A DNA stretch of 40,658 bases from positions 1 through 40,658 of IMG/VR virus record IMGVR_UViG_3300035698_009869. The stretch is one strand, 5' to 3'. The translations under genes and the position numbers were made by a program. Source of the stretch: a virus. Below the pieces are notes generated by a model. That model saw nothing but the letters and a program-made list of their open reading frames with translations, had not been told where the DNA came from and did no database searches. Position 1 is the first letter of the stretch, and the number at the start of each line of letters is the position of its first letter. Of the stretch, positions 26,009 to 34,167 are shown piece after piece.

Positions 26009-26278
26009 CTATTCCTTCTCGTTATCAAAATCTGTATAGAGACTGTCCCAATTGTATCCATTCTTCGTATCCCAGTCTAAACTTATCTTCCTAATCTCTT
26101 CTGTATCTTCCTTAGTATTCAAATTTAATTCGTCTAATAGCTCTTCTAAACGTCTATCGGCTTCCGCTGACTCGTAAAGATGGTTCAAAAGACTTACTAG
26201 GATGGAAAAATCAGAGGGATTATCCAATTCCCCTACCAATTCTAATATCTTTGCTATTAAGAGCCTATTTTGTATCAT
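26009..26278 (-). CDS. Small acidic helical protein
   Basis: 89 residues, Leu- and Asp/Glu-rich. It is predicted helical (I-L-E-L-V-G-E-L, L-E-E-L-L-D-E-L) with an acidic, Trp-containing C-terminus. It overlaps the end of the glycosyltransferase-like gene by 14 bases. No family recognised. Confidence 0.55.
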   Translation of the reverse strand: MIQNRLLIAKILELVGELDNPSDFSILVSLLNHLYESAEADRRLEELLDELNLNTKEDTEEIRKISLDWDTKNGYNWDSLYTDFDNEKE

Positions 26279-26996
26279 ATAGTCTATCCTTTAGATGTTC
26301 ATCTAAATCTATTAAATGAGAACATCCTTGTACTTCTCTAAATTTATTAAACTGGCCTATTGCGGTTGATTCAATTCTTATAACTGATTCTTCAACCTCT
26401 TTAATATCTTTATTAATAACTTCTCCCATTCTTCTCTCGATTGTATTTGGCTGATAATACTCGCAAACATTGGAATAAAAGTGTCTATTATCATTCTCAA
26501 AGGGCCCTCTTCCAATCATATAAACTTCTTTTGGCTTTAGGGCACATATAATTCCAAGCATAACAATAACTGAAGAACCACCGATAATAAAACTATCATT
26601 GATTGAAGCGGATATCTCTTTAGAGGAAGCATTAACGATCTTCTTAAACTTCCAAGCCTTAGAGAATGATTCGATATACTCAGGCGGAATAACAGTTGGT
26701 ACTTCTCTATATTGGGAAAGCACCTCTTTCTCATTCGGAAACCTGGAACTAAAGTCGGTGTAAAGGCTTACAAAATTCCCTCTTAAGGACCAAATATCCG
26801 GAACAAAAGGCTTATCACACATATCGTCAATTAACTTACTTCCAATGTAAAATTGATTACAAACAATTATCTTATAATCTTCTCTATTCCTAAAAATATC
26901 CGTATGTTTTAGAAGATTAGGTCCATTAGCGCAGATAACCACTTTCTCGTTAGAGTATTCATTTTCTTTAATGAATTGATTATATGTTTGCATCAT
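26265..26996 (-). CDS. GT42-like (sialyltransferase-like) glycosyltransferase
   Basis: 243 residues. V-V-I-C-A-N-G-P-N-L (19-28) and V-C-N-Q-F-Y (45-50) match the nucleotide-binding N-G-P-S-L and C-N-Q-F-Y motifs of Campylobacter Cst-type sialyltransferases (family GT42). G-G-S-S-V-I-V...A-L-K-P-K-E-V-Y-M-I-G (139-162) matches their second conserved block, and H172 in N-R-H-F-Y-S-N is a candidate for the catalytic His. DUF115/MptE-like proteins share this fold and are the alternative. It could modify host surface glycans or virion fibres. It lies in an operon with fibre genes and overlaps its neighbours. Confidence 0.6.
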   Translation of the reverse strand: MMQTYNQFIKENEYSNEKVVICANGPNLLKHTDIFRNREDYKIIVCNQFYIGSKLIDDMCDKPFVPDIWSLRGNFVSLYTDFSSRFPNEKEVLSQYREVPTVIPPEYIESFSKAWKFKKIVNASSKEISASINDSFIIGGSSVIVMLGIICALKPKEVYMIGRGPFENDNRHFYSNVCEYYQPNTIERRMGEVINKDIKEVEESVIRIESTAIGQFNKFREVQGCSHLIDLDEHLKDRLYDTK

Positions 26997-27334
26997 TAAA
27001 ACATCTCCTCGATTCGCTCTTTTGTTATAACTTCTTCTTCAAACAGATCATTTAGATTCTTAGTTTGATGTATTAGCTTTGCTATCTCTCTAAGATCTTT
27101 ATCTTTATCTGTTAAAAGGATCTCTGATTCAAAAACAACTGCTACCTTTGCCTTATCTTTAAAGAGTTTGATTAACTCTGGCTTCTTAATTCTAAAATAT
27201 CCTAACTCTGCTGGAAGAACCATATAATCAAAGTACCAAAACGCCACCACATATAAAGTCTTCTCCTTCTCGAACATATAATATTCCGAGAGTTCGAAGT
27301 GTGCTTGCATTAAATTCGTTCTGGCTATCTTCAT
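26996..27334 (-). CDS. 112-residue protein of the LLT-motif group
   Basis: The first 60 residues are rich in Tyr and Phe (Y-V-V-A-F-W-Y-F-D-Y). A later part has E-I-L-L-T-D-K-D-K-D-L-R-E-I-A-K-L-I, similar to segments of the small proteins at 24453 and 24758. Start and stop both overlap neighbours as TAATG. A signal peptide is not seen. Function unknown. Confidence 0.55.
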   Translation of the reverse strand: MKIARTNLMQAHFELSEYYMFEKEKTLYVVAFWYFDYMVLPAELGYFRIKKPELIKLFKDKAKVAVVFESEILLTDKDKDLREIAKLIHQTKNLNDLFEEEVITKERIEEMF

Positions 27335-28644
27335 TAGTCCTCTAGGCTATTAATTCTTACTTCTGTGTATACCATTACTGCATCGGCACTGTTTTCATTC
27401 ATTATACTGACATAAACTTGGGTGTCCACCTCTGGTTTAAAGAGGCAATTATTTGCATCAAGTCCGCAATGATTGGCACTTGTATAGAGAGTACAAACAT
27501 TAAGGGATCGACCACCTATCTTAGCTGATGTATCATTCCGATAATATCCGAAGTAACAAAAAGATGCCGTTCCTGGGGAATCTCCCCTTATCCAGGATGA
27601 TGCCTGTATCTTATATCGGACCCCACCTTTTAAAGTGATTAGGTTTGAGCCCTGGGTTAAATTTCCGGCCTCAGAGCCTGTTAAAACTAATTTATCTCCA
27701 TCGGATATTCCGGTTTGTGTTCCTGTTGTAACTGTATAATACCAGTATCCTTTTCTATTTCCTCTATCGGAGATTGTTTTAATAATCGCTCCAAACTGAT
27801 CTTTATAAATTCTTGTCGTCGCCGGGGTCCCATCAGTTAACCTTAAAGAGACTGCCGTATTAACTGTGGGAGAAAAGTTTGCTCCTCCATTAGGTTTTGA
27901 TGAATACCTGGAGGTGTTACCTGTTCCTTTGATAAAGAGTCCGAGATCAATTGAGGCATCAGTATCATCTCTATACCATCGTAATGAGCTACCATCGTTT
28001 GTTCCGGTTAAATCCACCCCAGCCACAGCCTCCATCAGATACGAGTTCCCACCTTTTAAAATAATCCCATTGGATAAAACGGTTAAATTTCCTTTTGTAC
28101 TCTCAATATCAACTTTACCATTGGCAATGGGGGATCCTGTTTGATCCGCAGACATTGTGAAGTATCCCCAATAATATCCTGGGATATCGTCAGGAATGCT
28201 GTAAATTAATAAGCTTGTATCATGGTTTACCGTTGAATTGAAAAGTCTTGCAGAAGTTTCGACCTCAAGTGCCCTAATAGAAATATTAGTGTCCACTTCT
28301 GGAGAAAAACAGCACCAAACATAAGGTTGGGAACATTGTGTTGAAGTTGCCGTTGTGGGAAGATATTTTCCTATCTTTCCAATATAAGCGCCGGTTGTGT
28401 TATTATAGACCTGCATGTAAGCATAATCTGCTGTATCGCTAAAAGATCCAATGAAAGCTGCAAATCTAATCATATATGTGTAACCACCCGGAAGGGTGAC
28501 GTAATTGTCTGTGGTTGTTCCTGTGTTGTAATCTAAATTAGTATCTGTACCAGTTGCGGTTATATTCCAGATATCATTAGTGGTAAGAGGGTTATTATCA
28601 TCCCCTCCAGCAAAGAATCCATATAACTGTTTTCTATATCCCAT
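27334..28644 (-). CDS. Fibre protein with three C1q-like repeats
   Basis: 436 residues made of three related beta domains of about 130 residues, each beginning with a L-P-G-G/L-K-G-G-x-x-Y strand and containing an A-Y-x-x-x-Y/R-W-Y motif and a F-S/K-P-E/T-V-D/N-T strand. Domain starts lie near residues 50, 195 and 340. The build is like C1q/TNF jelly-roll domains of surface-exposed phage proteins. GAGGAGATCTAA lies before the ATG. Probably an adhesin or fibre head. Confidence 0.65.
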   Translation of the reverse strand: MGYRKQLYGFFAGGDDNNPLTTNDIWNITATGTDTNLDYNTGTTTDNYVTLPGGYTYMIRFAAFIGSFSDTADYAYMQVYNNTTGAYIGKIGKYLPTTATSTQCSQPYVWCCFSPEVDTNISIRALEVETSARLFNSTVNHDTSLLIYSIPDDIPGYYWGYFTMSADQTGSPIANGKVDIESTKGNLTVLSNGIILKGGNSYLMEAVAGVDLTGTNDGSSLRWYRDDTDASIDLGLFIKGTGNTSRYSSKPNGGANFSPTVNTAVSLRLTDGTPATTRIYKDQFGAIIKTISDRGNRKGYWYYTVTTGTQTGISDGDKLVLTGSEAGNLTQGSNLITLKGGVRYKIQASSWIRGDSPGTASFCYFGYYRNDTSAKIGGRSLNVCTLYTSANHCGLDANNCLFKPEVDTQVYVSIMNENSADAVMVYTEVRINSLED

Positions 28645-28965
28645 TTAGATCTCCTCTTTAGGAACAATTACGTGATGATCAAATCTTGGAGAGTAAATTT
28701 CCACGTCTGCTAAAGTCTTCAACTCTCTACAAACATCTCCTGATTTAGCATCTTTCCATAACTTCTCAACGACTGCTCCATTATCCTCTACTGCTTTATC
28801 AATCTCTACAGTTCCCCAATTCTTAAGAACCTCTACTAACAATTCTAAGGCTGTAATCCTATTGGCTTCTCTACCTGCAGTTACAGACATAGAGGTAGGT
28901 TTGATATCCATATTAATACTGGTTATAGCAGTATTTTTATCATATTTTGCTGAGTATAGTCCCAT
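28645..28965 (-). CDS. Small unknown protein in the fibre operon
   Basis: 106 residues from the ATG at 28965, which has AAGGAG upstream; the ATG at 28992 overlaps the previous gene. Mixed alpha/beta, with A-N-R-I-T-A-L-E-L-L-V-E-V-L-K-N-W as the central helix and a His/Arg-rich end. It stands between two fibre genes and could be a chaperone or fibre base. Unrecognised. Confidence 0.55.
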   Translation of the reverse strand: MGLYSAKYDKNTAITSINMDIKPTSMSVTAGREANRITALELLVEVLKNWGTVEIDKAVEDNGAVVEKLWKDAKSGDVCRELKTLADVEIYSPRFDHHVIVPKEEI

Positions 28966-28976
28966 TTTGATTCTCC

Positions 28977-29702
28977 TTAGAATAGTCCCCAAACGGAACC
29001 GTCGAAGTGGTAAAAGTTTGAAGCATAAGGACTTAGGGTCATATTAACTGCTCCATCAATATTATGACTACCAGAAACTGTTAAAGCGGTCCCAGTGTCC
29101 CTATTCTTAATCATTATTAAGCGGTTCGTGCCTGGAGAAGATGGAAGATTGATTTGATCATTAACAATTGTGCTATAGAAAACGGTTCCTTTATCAATTG
29201 TATACCCAGAAGCGGTTGCGTCTGTATGGTCTGGATAGATCTCAAATACCTTTAATTCAGATTCCCCAGTATCAAGGTTGACGGTGACCCCAGATGTTGC
29301 TGGAAAGAGTGCTAGACCCGTTTCTCCCCAATAGGCTGTTCCGCCTGCTCCTACGCCGGTCGCTCCGATGGCACCTACAGCACCAGCAATTCCGATAATT
29401 CCGGTTTCTCCAACTGCTCCGGCAGATCCTGCAACACCTTGCAAACCGGTCACTCCTTCTCCAGTTTCTCCGATAATTCCGGTTTCTCCAACTGCTCCGG
29501 CAGATCCTGCAACACCTTGTAAACCTGTTTCTCCGGCTCCTGTTATGCCTGTTTCTCCGGTCGATCCAGCAACACCTTGCAAACCGGTCACTCCAAGGCC
29601 CTGGATACCGGTTTCTCCGTCTATTCCAGAAAGGCCGGTTGCCCCAATTAATCCTGTTGCTCCTCCTCCAGACCCGCCTCCTCCAACTGCAAAAACTTTC
29701 AT
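28977..29702 (-). CDS. Collagen-like fibre protein
   Basis: 241 residues from the ATG at 29702 (AAAGGAG upstream; an upstream ATG has none). A Gly-rich start is followed by about 120 residues of Gly-X-Y triplets (G-A-T-G, G-E-T-G, G-V-A-G), then a beta-rich C-terminal head of about 95 residues with H-N-I-D-G-A-V and Y-H-F-D-G-S-V-W. A 51-base DNA repeat at 29391-29441 and 29469-29519 lies within the collagen part, so stalk length may vary by recombination. It is likely a thin virion fibre. Confidence 0.75.
   Translation of the reverse strand: MKVFAVGGGGSGGGATGLIGATGLSGIDGETGIQGLGVTGLQGVAGSTGETGITGAGETGLQGVAGSAGAVGETGIIGETGEGVTGLQGVAGSAGAVGETGIIGIAGAVGAIGATGVGAGGTAYWGETGLALFPATSGVTVNLDTGESELKVFEIYPDHTDATASGYTIDKGTVFYSTIVNDQINLPSSPGTNRLIMIKNRDTGTALTVSGSHNIDGAVNMTLSPYASNFYHFDGSVWGLF
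29391..29519 (-). repeat. 51-base repeat within the collagen stalk
   Basis: Two identical 51-base copies start at 29391 and 29469 (78-base spacing = 26 codons). They encode the [10 protein letters not shown] type collagen triplets. Confidence 0.8.
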
Positions 29703-29712
29703 ATTGACTCCT

Positions 29713-30144
29713 TTATCCGTTGAATTTGACGTTATTTTGGCCGAATGAGAATTGTATTCCGCCCCCACTTGCTGTTACTGCAGTTGCTTGCGATCTAATT
29801 GCAATACAATGATTCTGAGGTTCATTATCAAACCGATACATGAATAACGCTGGTGTCGATGAATCAGATTTATAAAGATCCTGATAAAGAAGTGGGGGTG
29901 TCCCAGCAGCATTATCCAAAGTTGCTTTAGATTCTGCTAATATAACCACATCGGTCTTATCAACTAATGATGCTCCAGAAGTAGTTGCTGACGGATTCTT
30001 ACAGGAATAGGCATCTGCTCCTACAAAAACGGTCAGTATCTCATTATTTCCATGTAATTTAAAAACAGCAGGATCTGCAGTAGAGGCAGGAAGAACTATT
30101 CTTCCGACTTTCGCTGTGTAGTCTTTTGATTCGTATACTGGCAT
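29713..30144 (-). CDS. Small virion-type protein, leader of the fibre operon
   Basis: 143 residues, beta-rich and polar with many Thr, Ser, Ala and Asp. It begins M-P-V-Y-E-S-K-D-Y. The gene has AAGGAG upstream and lies about 45 bases after a late-promoter motif that directly follows a strong terminator. It looks like a decoration or fibre-base protein, but I recognise no family. Confidence 0.5.
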   Translation of the reverse strand: MPVYESKDYTAKVGRIVLPASTADPAVFKLHGNNEILTVFVGADAYSCKNPSATTSGASLVDKTDVVILAESKATLDNAAGTPPLLYQDLYKSDSSTPALFMYRFDNEPQNHCIAIRSQATAVTASGGGIQFSFGQNNVKFNG

Positions 30145-30191
30145 TGTTTATCTCCTTAATGTGCGCACATGATATATCATTAGTTGGGAAA

Positions 30192-30209
30192 GAATTATAG
30201 AATATTATA
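30192..30209 (-). promoter_or_regulatory. Late-promoter motif, copy 4 (fibre operon)
   Basis: Minus strand reads TATAATATTCTATAATTC, with core AATATTCTAT. Placed between a perfect terminator hairpin (30215-30258) and the gene that starts at 30144. Confidence 0.65.
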
Positions 30210-30214
30210 CCGCT

Positions 30215-30258
30215 ATTGAAAAAGCCATGATGGGGATTTTCATCATGGCTTTTTCAAT
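30215..30258 (-). terminator. Rho-independent terminator (bidirectional)
   Basis: An 18-bp perfect stem (ATTGAAAAAGCCATGATG and its complement) with an 8-base loop; the A-run on one side and T-run on the other give a terminator in both directions. It ends the 240-residue virion-protein gene unit. Confidence 0.9.
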
Positions 30259-30274
30259 TGTTCATATCAGTTTC

Positions 30275-30997
30275 TTATGTTAAGGCTGCTGTATAAGTGG
30301 TTACGCCATCTGCGGTTCCAGCAAGGAAAAGGGCTCCACCAGAAACGAAGAACATTGCTTGCCCTGAGACTGTTAAAGTGGGTACTGCGGCTCCAACTGT
30401 GGTGATAGCAAAAGTTGCGGCATTAAGATGTCCGGCTACAGTAACGTCATCTGCTGCTGTAGATGTGCTTAATGTGGTTCCTGTGCGATCCCAATAGGAA
30501 AGTGCATCAGTATCAAAGTTTGAAAGGCTTGGATCAAAGACCATTGCGCAAGTGGTTGCGGCTATACTTGACTGATTTTGAAGTATCCATCCAATTTGTG
30601 GGCAGTTATTAACTTGAGTTGTGGTGCAATCTTCAATATTATCGGTGGCTCCAAGATAAACTGGATCACCTTCTGTTGCTTGGGCTGCACCGGTAATTGA
30701 AACGCCATCAAGAATAACTTTAGATCTCAAAGTCATTACTGTTAAAGCGGCATTTTCTCCGGCTGAGTTATCTTTTGCCTGTAAGGCGATCCCATAAACT
30801 CGAGCGTCAGCTGCTTGAGAAGCATTAGGAATTGCATACCCGTATGCGTCTGCAACCACAATGGACCCTTCATAGATGGTTGCGGCTGAAGCGACAGAAG
30901 GGTAGTATTTGTCTGCTGAGCCTGGGACTCCACTGTCGAATCGGGCGCTTCCGCAAGGGTACATTGTATAAGTTGTGTTTGCTGCTAGAGCGGCCAT
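30275..30997 (-). CDS. Virion decoration-like protein, single-gene transcription unit
   Basis: 240 residues, Ala/Thr-rich beta protein. The first 150 residues resemble capsid decoration proteins (Y-E-G-S-I-V-V-A-D, G-D-P-V-Y-L-G); the last 80 form strands with L-T-V-S-G-Q-A-M-F-F-V-S, as in fibre-base or head-fibre proteins. AGGAGA lies upstream. A late-promoter motif (31080-31096) precedes it and a strong terminator follows, so it is transcribed alone, as expected of an abundant virion protein. Confidence 0.55.
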   Translation of the reverse strand: MAALAANTTYTMYPCGSARFDSGVPGSADKYYPSVASAATIYEGSIVVADAYGYAIPNASQAADARVYGIALQAKDNSAGENAALTVMTLRSKVILDGVSITGAAQATEGDPVYLGATDNIEDCTTTQVNNCPQIGWILQNQSSIAATTCAMVFDPSLSNFDTDALSYWDRTGTTLSTSTAADDVTVAGHLNAATFAITTVGAAVPTLTVSGQAMFFVSGGALFLAGTADGVTTYTAALT

Positions 30998-31079
30998 TAG
31001 TCTGTTCTCCTGTTTTAGGAGGTCTCATCCTCTTAAATGGAGGGTAGACCCAATGTATTAAACTACTAAAAAGGGAAGA

Positions 31080-31096
31080 CCAATAGAATATTACAG
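31080..31096 (-). promoter_or_regulatory. Late-promoter motif, copy 5
   Basis: Minus strand reads CTGTAATATTCTATTGG; the core AATATTCTAT is the same as in copies 2 and 4. It lies about 80 bases before the ATG at 30997. Confidence 0.65.
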
Positions 31097-31176
31097 TTAC
31101 TAACAAGCGCTCTCAAATTTGTAGGATTCAATGGGTTTGGCAGGATATTAATGAATACCTCATCATTTATTATACT

Positions 31177-32571
31177 CTACTTCAACTTCCGAAATAACTC
31201 AGATAAAGTCTTTTGATCATAATCTGGAGCCATTTTAGCAAACTCAGCATAATCATTTCTTCTTGCCGCTTTTCTCATCTTGGTTGCGCTAACTCCATCT
31301 CTAGGAACTATTTGAAGACTAATATTAAGATCTTTAAACTCACCCATTCGATCATCTCCACAAAGAAGTTTTGGATTTTTATAACCCTTCTCGAAAAGGT
31401 AGTTTAGTGCTTGATATACAGTCTTTATCTCTTTATCTTCACATATATTGAGATTTGGGTTGATCTTCTTGATTAAGTCCAGTTTCTCATTATAATGGAG
31501 AGGATTTTTTTCGTAGTCATGGGTCTGGCTTGTGAACAAGATATGATTATCCGAGTCCTCTAGGGTTTTGAATAGCTTTGCATGTGCCCTTTGGGGAGGA
31601 TTGAATCTTCCAAAACAGAACAGGACGTCATATAACTTAAACTTGCTATTATTAAGATTGTGAGTCGAGAAAGAGAACCTGTCTACTAATTTGGCTGGCT
31701 TATTCTGGTATGAGCAAACAAATCCTTCAGAAAAGCTAGCATCTAAAGGTAACTTCTGATCTTCTAAACCATCCATCATCTCATACTTGGTTTCTTGAAC
31801 TTTCTTATAAAGAGCAAAGGCATTTATGATATATTGACGGGATTTAGAGAATGATTTGACTTTTTTTGGTTCCTTCTCTCTAATAAACTTCATGAAATCA
31901 TTAACTGAAGCATCGTACTCTAATTTACGAACCTTTGAATTGAAATACTTTAGAGCTAATCGATTTATGTTATTGATATCAGATGATTTAAGTCTCTTAG
32001 AAAGGGATTCTAGGATGTTAATCTCTTGAGAAGGACAGGATTTGGCAAAGGTTTCAGATTGGATTCTCGGATCAAACGAATAGATCTTCTTAGATTCGAA
32101 CTTTGGAACCTTCTGATAAACTATTTCCCCTTCTTCAATCTTAGAATGAAAAACTACTCCGACGTTACTTTCTTCTATCCTAGCATATGTTTCTGATTCC
32201 GGTTTACTAGAGTATTGGACCATGTTTGGAGAAAAGGAAACTTCTGTGGAATCCTTATACAAATCATCCTTAGCATATAGGAAATCCCCCATCCATACAT
32301 CTTCTAGATCTTCTGGCAGGTTCTCCCAAAGGGTTTTCAATTTAGATCTCACAATAGGATTCCGGATCTCTTCAAAGTCGGATTCTTTGGAGTATATCCT
32401 GGGTTCTTTGTTGAAATAGCTTTTTGTGCTGACAAATCCCGGTCCAATAATACAAGCAGGAGCGCCATCCACCTTATGGCTGACTTCTAAAGGATTCATT
32501 AAAAGGTCCTTTAGAGTCTGTCTATCCGTGAAAACTAACTCTTCGATATGCATTAAGTGAGCATTTGCCAT
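31177..32571 (-). CDS. Ligase-like nucleotidyltransferase fused to NMN-adenylyltransferase-like domain
   Basis: 464 residues, two domains. N-terminal (1 to about 300): covalent nucleotidyltransferase plan with K33-V-D-G, F-N-K-E-P-R-I-Y (53-60), G-D-F-L-Y (95-99), S-E-G-F-V (281-285) and a Lys at 294, resembling the DUF6267 proteins of T4-like phages and RNA-ligase motifs I, IV and V. C-terminal (318-464): F-G-R-F-N-P-P-Q-R-A-H (320-330) and S-A-T-K-M-R (428-433), as in NMN adenylyltransferases, but the usual H/T-x-G-H reads Q-R-A-H. It could repair RNA or DNA and act in NAD metabolism; substrates are unknown. Confidence 0.75.
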   Translation of the reverse strand: MANAHLMHIEELVFTDRQTLKDLLMNPLEVSHKVDGAPACIIGPGFVSTKSYFNKEPRIYSKESDFEEIRNPIVRSKLKTLWENLPEDLEDVWMGDFLYAKDDLYKDSTEVSFSPNMVQYSSKPESETYARIEESNVGVVFHSKIEEGEIVYQKVPKFESKKIYSFDPRIQSETFAKSCPSQEINILESLSKRLKSSDINNINRLALKYFNSKVRKLEYDASVNDFMKFIREKEPKKVKSFSKSRQYIINAFALYKKVQETKYEMMDGLEDQKLPLDASFSEGFVCSYQNKPAKLVDRFSFSTHNLNNSKFKLYDVLFCFGRFNPPQRAHAKLFKTLEDSDNHILFTSQTHDYEKNPLHYNEKLDLIKKINPNLNICEDKEIKTVYQALNYLFEKGYKNPKLLCGDDRMGEFKDLNISLQIVPRDGVSATKMRKAARRNDYAEFAKMAPDYDQKTLSELFRKLK

Positions 32572-32610
32572 TATCTGTTTCCTAAATGATTGTTATGGAT
32601 GATTACAACT

Positions 32611-33639
32611 TTACTCATTGACCGGCGGGAATCCAGTATACTTTAACCGTAACATATCATAATATTTTCCGGCTTCTATCTCTGACTTAAAAGATTTCTG
32701 GATATAGATCCCTTTTTCCTTACATCTAAAGTGAATTTTCCAAGAGGAACCCCTTTTGTTCCAGGTCACACCCCGCAGAGAAGAGGAACATGGCTTCCCA
32801 TGATACGATTTATACTTCTTCCCATTGTGTCCATTCAATGAATGAGATAATAATCTCAGGTTCTCTCTTTGGTTGTTAGAGGAATCCTGGTCTATATGAT
32901 CTACAAATATTTGGGATACCAATTCTTCTCCCATCCGTATCATAACCCAATTTGAAATATCCTTAGGAGTTTCTGAGGTTCCTCTTATTGAATAATAAAG
33001 TCTCTTTAATTTCCGATTATAAGAAAGGCAGAAATCATTGTTATTCTCTTTTATAAAATCCCAATCTATCTTTGAGAAGTACGATTTGTAGCTCTTTCTT
33101 CTGGTGGTTCCCTTTCTAATCACGGTTAATCTGATGTAATAACCTTTTTCATCCGTTTCATAATATCTCTTATTGAGAGCTGGATAAGGATCGATTCCTA
33201 ACTCATTTCTTCTAATTGCAACGGATCCAGATCCAATCTTAAATTGATTTGCTATCTCCCAATCTGGTTTAGTTCCGACTAGCTTACAAATCTTATCATG
33301 TTTCTTTTGAGAGATATGTTTCTTATGTCCTTTTATTCCAAGCTTATGTCTTAAATGACAAACATTGAATCGGTTCATCTCAGGAAACCTCTTAATAAGT
33401 TTATCAGATACCTGCTTATCAGATGATTTTCCTAGTAAAGGAATTGCTGCTTTTCTAGCTTCCTGAGTTATTGTTCTGTGGTAATATGCCTTAATTCCTA
33501 ATAAACATCTCAGATTCCGAGCTAAAGTAACTGATATTCCTATTCGATCCCCAGCATTCTTATCTGACTCCATTCCCAAAAAAGGAATAATCAAATCCAG
33601 TTCTTTTGGTGTGTATTGTCGTGGTTTCCTATTTCCCAT
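32611..33639 (-). CDS. HNH homing endonuclease with AP2 domain and N-terminal HTH repeats
   Basis: 342 residues. The N-terminal 150 hold three helix-turn-helix-like modules, each with a Leu-Gly, Ser/Pro-Asp, Ala, R-R or L-R and L-G-I pattern (about 15-50, 65-102 and 117-150). The HNH core is V-D-H-I-D (246-250), N256, N260-L-R and N269. An AP2 DNA-binding domain follows (286-335; S-S-L-R-G-V-T-W, Y-I-Q-K-S-F). All expected residues are present. It is a free-standing mobile gene, as in many phages. Its N-terminal modules are like those in the 38121 gene. A strong AAAGGAGG lies upstream. Confidence 0.85.
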   Translation of the reverse strand: MGNRKPRQYTPKELDLIIPFLGMESDKNAGDRIGISVTLARNLRCLLGIKAYYHRTITQEARKAAIPLLGKSSDKQVSDKLIKRFPEMNRFNVCHLRHKLGIKGHKKHISQKKHDKICKLVGTKPDWEIANQFKIGSGSVAIRRNELGIDPYPALNKRYYETDEKGYYIRLTVIRKGTTRRKSYKSYFSKIDWDFIKENNNDFCLSYNRKLKRLYYSIRGTSETPKDISNWVMIRMGEELVSQIFVDHIDQDSSNNQRENLRLLSHSLNGHNGKKYKSYHGKPCSSSLRGVTWNKRGSSWKIHFRCKEKGIYIQKSFKSEIEAGKYYDMLRLKYTGFPPVNE

Positions 33640-33670
33640 CTTAATAATCCTCCTTTTTTACGAAGAAGAT

Positions 33671-33689
33671 ATTAATAGATTACTACAAT
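33671..33689 (-). promoter_or_regulatory. Late-promoter motif, copy 6
   Basis: Minus strand contains AGTAATCTAT, matching the shared core. It lies about 32 bases before the homing endonuclease start. Confidence 0.55.
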
Positions 33690-33693
33690 ACTT

Positions 33694-34167
33694 TTATTCT
33701 GATAAAAGGGAACGGACTAAGATTAGTGCTCTTTCTAGATTCTGCTTCAATTCTCTGAGACGTTCTCTTGTAGGGATCTTGTGATCTAGACCTACAAAAG
33801 GACTGGTATGAATCCGATTATAAGACCCGGATTCGATTCCGGCTCTAATTTGGTCTTTTAGAGCATTTCTTTCTTCTTCTGGTAAAATACCCGGAATTTT
33901 CTTAATCCTCTTCTTAGATTCTATTTTTGATATTGATTTGCTAGGTTTTTTATCCTGATAGGAAGGATCCTCTGACATTAATTCCCATAAATCCGGATAT
34001 TGCTTCTTAAGTTCCTTTTCTGGTAGGCGTTCCATTATGATGTCTTCTAAGAGAGGAATCCTGGCCTGCTCGGTAATATGACCTGATTTGATTCGTTCCC
34101 AAAAACCATTAGAGAACTCTGGATCCAGTTTGGTTGCTGATCTAAGAAGTCGCTTGTGGTAATCCAT
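33694..34167 (-). CDS. Unknown basic protein, possibly from a leaderless mRNA
   Basis: 157 residues, Lys/Arg/Glu-rich and helical, beginning MDYHKRLLRS. No Shine-Dalgarno is visible before the ATG; instead TATATC lies about 11 bases upstream, so transcription could start close to the first codon. The upstream sequence shares TAGTCGGTAT with the block before the terminase. No family recognised; a DNA-binding or regulatory role would fit its place beside the repeat block but is a guess. Confidence 0.55.
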   Translation of the reverse strand: MDYHKRLLRSATKLDPEFSNGFWERIKSGHITEQARIPLLEDIIMERLPEKELKKQYPDLWELMSEDPSYQDKKPSKSISKIESKKRIKKIPGILPEEERNALKDQIRAGIESGSYNRIHTSPFVGLDHKIPTRERLRELKQNLERALILVRSLLSE

